Of a DNA stretch of 64,000 nucleotides, positions 60,792-64,000 are shown in pieces; within the stretch, counting starts at the first letter, position 1; the number at the start of each line of letters is the position of its first letter. The stretch is from Halanaerobium saccharolyticum. GTDB lineage: Bacteria; Bacillota; Halanaerobiia; Halanaerobiales; Halanaerobiaceae. The position numbers and the translations under genes are program-made. Where the stretch lies: assembly GCF_004362045.1 (NCBI RefSeq), contig NZ_SNWX01000011.1, forward strand, positions 23,791 to 87,790, given 5' to 3'. Under the pieces are notes generated by a model. It had not been told where the DNA came from and made no database searches. It saw only the letters and a program-made list of their open reading frames with translations.

Positions 60792-62701
60792 AACCTATTT
60801 ACCTCCTCTGCCCGGGCAAGCAAAGAAAGGGCTTTTTTAAGAATACCTCTGGCATCCAGCTGATATTCTTTTTTCATCTCTTCCATTCCGCCATGGGTCA
60901 CAAACTCATCACCAATACCGATTCTCTTGAAATTTTTAAGGGGAATATTCCTGTCGGCAGCAAGCTCCAGGACTGCGGAAGAAAATCCACCAGCTAAAAC
61001 CTGTTCTTCAACTGTTAAGATGTTTTTAGAATTTTTAAGAGCCCGGATGATCATTTCTTCATCCAGAGGTTTAATAAATCTGGCATCAACTAAAGCGGTT
61101 TGATGTCCATTATTATTTAAAATTTCAGCGGCTTTTCGTGCCGGCTCAACAGTTGAACCCACAGCTAATATTGTAAGATCCATTTCTGATTCAATTTTAA
61201 TTAATTCTTCTGCTTTTCCGATTTCTATTTCCTTTAAATCACTGACTTTTTGAGGAATATATTCTCCGGCGGCACTTCCCCGGGGATAGCGCAGTACTGC
61301 CGGCCCCTGATAATTAACAGCAGTAAAAAGCATCTGCTGCAGTTGCTCAGCATCTCTGACCGCCATCATAACTAAATTGGGTACAGGACGCAAAAATGAA
61401 TAATCAAATAACCCCTGATGGGTTTCACCATCATTACCCACAATTCCTGCTCGATCCACAGCTATAGTTAGATCAATATTCTGGATTGCCGCATCATGAA
61501 TAACCTGGTCATAGGCCCTCTGTAAAAAAGTAGAATAGATAGCACAGACAGGCTTCATTCCACCTTTTGCCAGCCCGGTACTCATGGTAATAGCATGCTG
61601 TTCTGCAATTCCTACATCATAATATCTCTCCGGATATGAGTTAGCAAAAATCTCCATACCTGTACCGGAAGGCATAGCAGCAGTTATGCCGGCAATTCTT
61701 TTATCCACAGCCCCCATTCTCTTTAGTGTTTCTCCAAAAATCTGACTGTAACTTGCTTTGGATTTCATCTTTTTAGAACTACCATCTTCAATATTAAATG
61801 GTCCAACTCCATGAAATTTATCAGGATTATTTTCAGCAGGTGGATACCCTTTACCTTTCCTGGTTATTACATGTAAAAGTACAGGCCCAGCTACTGCTTC
61901 TGCCTGTTTAAAATATTTCATAAGTTCAATTATATTGTGACCATCAACAGGACCTAGATAATTAAAACCGAATTCTTCAAACAATACGCCCTGAATAAAA
62001 CTATATTTTAAAGCATCTTTTACACGATCAACAGTATTGGAGACCGTTTTTCCGAATTTAGGAATTTTATTGATTAAGAACTCAATGTCTTCTTTTACTT
62101 TTTTTAGGGTAGGATCATTCCGTAAATTAGATAAATAATTAGAAATTGCACCTACATTATCAGCGATTGACATCTCGTTATCATTTAAAATCACATTAAT
62201 ATCACTACCAATATGACCGGCATGATTTAATGCTTCAAATGCCATACCACCAGTTAAAGCTCCATCTCCAATAACTGCATAGATATCACCAATTTGATCT
62301 AGATTCTCTCGAGCAAGAGAAAGTCCAACTGCAGCTGAAATTGAAGTGCTGCTGTGTCCAGCACCAATAATATCATGCGGAGATTCACTGCACTTAGGAT
62401 AACCACTCATCCCACCCTTCTGCCTTAAATTAACAAAACAATCTTTACGTCCGGTTAATATTTTATGGGTGTATGCCTGATGCCCAACATCCCAGATGAT
62501 TTTGTCTGTGGGACTATTTAAATAATGATGGAGTGCAATAGTCAATTCCACTGTTCCCAGATTAGAAGCCAGATGTCCACCTGTCTGTGAAATATTTTCT
62601 AATAAAAACTCTCTAATTTCAGCAGCCAGTTCTTTAAGCTGAGAACCCTTCAATCTTTTTAAATCATCTATTCCATTTATTCTTGATAAATAATCACTCA
62701 T
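60770..62701 (-). CDS. dxs: 1-deoxy-D-xylulose-5-phosphate synthase
   Basis: First MEP-pathway enzyme: pyruvate plus glyceraldehyde 3-phosphate to DXP, using thiamine diphosphate. TDKIIWDVGHQAYTHKILTG, IGDGALTGGMAFEALNHAG and LHVITRKGKGYPPAENNPDK are typical, and the transketolase-like middle has MPSGTGMEIFANSYPERYYD and DVGIAEQHAITMSTGLA. The product is 643 residues. ATG 62701 is served by AGGTGG; an in-frame GTG at 62710 falls in that site. The ATG shares a base with the oapA stop (TAATG), so translation is coupled to OapA. Confidence 0.96.
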   Translation of the reverse strand: MSDYLSRINGIDDLKRLKGSQLKELAAEIREFLLENISQTGGHLASNLGTVELTIALHHYLNSPTDKIIWDVGHQAYTHKILTGRKDCFVNLRQKGGMSGYPKCSESPHDIIGAGHSSTSISAAVGLSLARENLDQIGDIYAVIGDGALTGGMAFEALNHAGHIGSDINVILNDNEMSIADNVGAISNYLSNLRNDPTLKKVKEDIEFLINKIPKFGKTVSNTVDRVKDALKYSFIQGVLFEEFGFNYLGPVDGHNIIELMKYFKQAEAVAGPVLLHVITRKGKGYPPAENNPDKFHGVGPFNIEDGSSKKMKSKASYSQIFGETLKRMGAVDKRIAGITAAMPSGTGMEIFANSYPERYYDVGIAEQHAITMSTGLAKGGMKPVCAIYSTFLQRAYDQVIHDAAIQNIDLTIAVDRAGIVGNDGETHQGLFDYSFLRPVPNLVMMAVRDAEQLQQMLFTAVNYQGPAVLRYPRGSAAGEYIPQKVSDLKEIEIGKAEELIKIESEMDLTILAVGSTVEPARKAAEILNNNGHQTALVDARFIKPLDEEMIIRALKNSKNILTVEEQVLAGGFSSAVLELAADRNIPLKNFKRIGIGDEFVTHGGMEEMKKEYQLDARGILKKALSLLARAEEVNRLWPEKKD

Positions 62702-63258
62702 TAATTCCACCTCTTTTTTAGAAAGCTGTAAATTTTATCATAAATAAGATGAAAAAACTCTAAAAAGCGACCAACAATAAAAATAATCTCTGTCGATTTT
62801 TTCATGCCATAATATTTAAAAAACGCCTTCCCCCCAACAGTTAAAGCTGAAGCAAGACCAATTATTATCAAATTAGTCCAGAGACTTGAAAAACCGTAAT
62901 AATTAACTAAATTAATTGCAATTACTGCACTGATGGCTCCACTGACAGTCCCACAAATATCGCCAACAATATCACACATTAGACTGGCCACTTTATCACC
63001 ATTTTTTGCAAGATAAAGAGAGAGCTTGGCTCCAAAAATTTTCTTGGCAGCCTTTGCATTAAAAGGTTCAGTCCTGGCAACAGTTGCTGCAACTCCAACC
63101 ATATCTGCTAAAACACCTACTATAATAATAATTAACAGTATTATTACTGCCATCGGTAATGGTACATATTGTACCTGTGTCTGTGAAACAGAAGAGACAC
63201 TTACCGCAATAAAAAAAGTCATTATAGCAATAATAATACTGCTCTTTAAATTAGCCAA
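62701..63258 (-). CDS. oapA: OLE-associated membrane protein OapA
   Basis: Integral membrane protein of 185 residues with about four helices (near 6-24, 33-52, 101-120 and 127-146) and a basic stretch between them (NAKAAKKIFGAKLSLYLAKN). It contains the DxxxD motif (Asp96, Asp100 in CDIVGDICGT) that is important in OapA of Bacillus halodurans. OapA binds OLE RNA and brings it to the membrane. The start is TTG 63258 with GAGGTGA 7 nt upstream. It lies directly after the OLE RNA and overlaps dxs, the arrangement described for OLE loci. Confidence 0.88.
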   Translation of the reverse strand: MANLKSSIIIAIMTFFIAVSVSSVSQTQVQYVPLPMAVIILLIIIIVGVLADMVGVAATVARTEPFNAKAAKKIFGAKLSLYLAKNGDKVASLMCDIVGDICGTVSGAISAVIAINLVNYYGFSSLWTNLIIIGLASALTVGGKAFFKYYGMKKSTEIIFIVGRFLEFFHLIYDKIYSFLKKRWN

Positions 63259-63284
63259 AAATATTCACCTCAATTAATAAAATA

Positions 63285-63856
63285 ACAGATGGCAATATAA
63301 TAGATAAATGCTGTGTCATTGGTCCAGCAGGTTTTCCCCGGCAATTCCCGTCTGTCGCCATTCAGGTGATTTCTCTTTAAATTCCCGCTGCAGGGTCTCC
63401 CTCTGCAGAGCTGGATTACCACTAAGAACACACTTTAATCCCCATTACATCCCTTCTGGACAGTCTAGAAGTTTTCCTTAACAGCATTTAAACTATCTCC
63501 TAGCTTCTTTTGCAGTACAAGTTTCCAGCAGGTTCAACCCAGGGCTGGATCCAGGCACCTGTGTTTTGCTACTGTCTCCAGTACCACTTCAAAGCAGGCT
63601 ACACTGTTCAACCTTACGGTTAAAACAGGTGAACCTGGCCTTGCTATGTCTTTAATAACTCGACCAGGCCTCCGCGGGAAAGGGGTCAACGCCCACATGC
63701 CGTTGTGGATCGCCCCAAGCCCTTATCTCTCTGCAACGGCCCCCGACTGGGCGTCGGCAGCCATTACAAAGAACTTCATCGATGTGCCCGTTGACGGATT
63801 TTTAGGCCCGCCTTCAAAGATAGTATGCTGACTAGAATACTGCACCATCTGCATTT
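63285..63856 (-). ncRNA. ole: OLE RNA (ornate large extremophilic RNA)
   Basis: A roughly 570-nt stretch with no credible gene and clearly more G and C than its surroundings, placed between a strong promoter and oapA-dxs. In the minus-strand RNA, GCAGATGG near the 5' end (63845-63852) pairs with CCATCTGT near the 3' end (63285-63292), closing the whole molecule. The 5' domain has GGCGGGCCTAAAAATCCGTC and GCTGCCGACGCCC. A 10-bp hairpin with a GTAA tetraloop lies at 63604-63628. CTGCA/TGCAG with GGG/CCC forms a bulged, possibly kink-turn-like hairpin near 63390-63410. The 3' part reads GACGGGAATTGCCGGGGAAA. Identification rests on context, size and remembered conserved elements; ends are approximate. 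Confidence 0.88.
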
Positions 63857-63862
63857 TAACTA

Positions 63863-63891
63863 ATTATAACACATTTGTTTAGTCCCTTCAA
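63863..63891 (-). promoter_or_regulatory. Sigma-A-type promoter for OLE RNA
   Basis: On the minus strand, -35 TTGAAG (63886-63891) and a perfect -10 TATAAT (63863-63868) are exactly 17 bp apart, placing the start near 63856, just before the 5' arm of the closing helix. A second TTGACA at 63912-63917 is too far from this -10 to pair with it. The rest to 64000 shows only an imperfect hairpin (about 63952-63978) and no gene that I can support. Confidence 0.8.
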
Positions 63892-64000
63892 TTAATGCTG
63901 TCTTTTGATTGTGTCAAGTAGCTTTTGGAAATAGATTAAGACTCCCTTTAAATATTTTAGAATGCAAGAGACTTTATTGCTCTCTGCAATCCACTAACTT

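Noticed and set aside
63646..63831. A 61-codon plus-strand reading frame inside the OLE RNA region
   Set aside because: It is antisense to the structured RNA, has no ribosome binding site and no recognisable protein features; it arises from the higher GC content.
63912..63917. TTGACA as the -35 element of the OLE promoter
   Set aside because: It lies 43 bp from the TATAAT; TTGAAG at 63886-63891 has the correct 17-bp spacing.
63974..64000. Nine minus-strand codons (KLVDCREQ then stop) at the right edge, possibly the end of an ispA-like gene
   Set aside because: ispA is expected upstream of OLE RNA, but the fragment is too short to support and another frame is equally open.
1..64000. CRISPR arrays, tRNA or rRNA genes, prophage or toxin-antitoxin modules
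   Set aside because: No regularly spaced repeats, cloverleaf-like sequences, rRNA segments or phage genes were recognised anywhere in the window.

Overview
The window comes from an AT-rich, anaerobic, spore-forming-lineage Firmicute. The combination of Firmicute synteny (rpsB-tsf-pyrH-frr-uppS-cdsA-dxr-rseP-proS; smc-ftsY-ylxM-ffh-rpsP-rimM-trmD-rplS-rbgA-rnhB; spo0A, spoVS, codY) with a complete TonB/ExbB/ExbD and outer-membrane receptor set points to a diderm Firmicute. Halanaerobiales (Halanaerobium-like) is my best guess from memory; nothing in the window proves the genus. Most of the window is conserved housekeeping sequence on the minus strand. Only four chromosomal genes (trkH, trkA, yraN, comM) and one transposase lie on the plus strand.

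Layout from left to right. (1) 1-11.2 kb: proS (cut by the window edge), ispG, rseP, dxr, a YtvI-like membrane protein, cdsA, uppS, a small unknown protein, frr, pyrH, tsf and rpsB. This is the translation, envelope-lipid and MEP-isoprenoid block, with terminators after rpsB and tsf and a clear promoter and structured leader ahead of rpsB. (2) 11.2-18.1 kb: codY, hslU, hslV, topA, a DUF494/Smg-like gene and dprA. (3) 18.2-25.7 kb: an accessory island of trkH-trkA (potassium uptake), a SIMPL-domain protein and btuB-tonB-exbB-exbD. The last four are read from a cobalamin riboswitch with its own intrinsic terminator. (4) 25.9-32.9 kb: yraN, comM, a QueT-type ECF gene, rnhB, rbgA, rplS, a SPOUT methyltransferase, trmD, rimM, khpA and rpsP. 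(5) 32.98-34.85 kb: an intact IS1182-type insertion sequence with perfect 26-bp ends and an 8-bp target duplication, inserted exactly at the ffh stop codon. It splits ffh from rpsP.

(6) 34.9-49.9 kb: ffh and ylxM, then a four-gene acyl-CoA/biotin module (MaoC-like hydratase, bioY, thiolase-like, AMP ligase) lodged between ftsY and ylxM, then ftsY, smc, spoVS, rluB, scpB, scpA, an M50 protease and a CCA-adding/poly(A)-polymerase family protein. (7) 50-54.8 kb: nucleoside and NAD salvage (punA, pdp, pncB-like) and an M29 aminopeptidase. (8) 54.8-63.9 kb: endonuclease Q-like, nudF, spo0A, recN, nadK, tlyA, dxs, an OapA-type membrane protein and, upstream of it, a long structured non-coding RNA that I identify as OLE RNA (ornate large extremophilic RNA), with its own promoter.

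The most striking item is the OLE RNA-OapA pair at the right end. It is a roughly 570-nt GC-richer RNA without a gene in it, closed by a long-range helix, and it sits at the head of an operon for isoprenoid synthesis, DNA repair and sporulation control. OLE RNA is a described class, but its biochemical role is still poorly understood. Other items of interest are a B12-controlled TonB system in a Firmicute, a thiolase homologue lacking its C-terminal catalytic cysteine inside the SRP operon, and the IS insertion that interrupts an essential operon without damaging a coding sequence. Functions are assigned by recognising families from memory; no database search was run.
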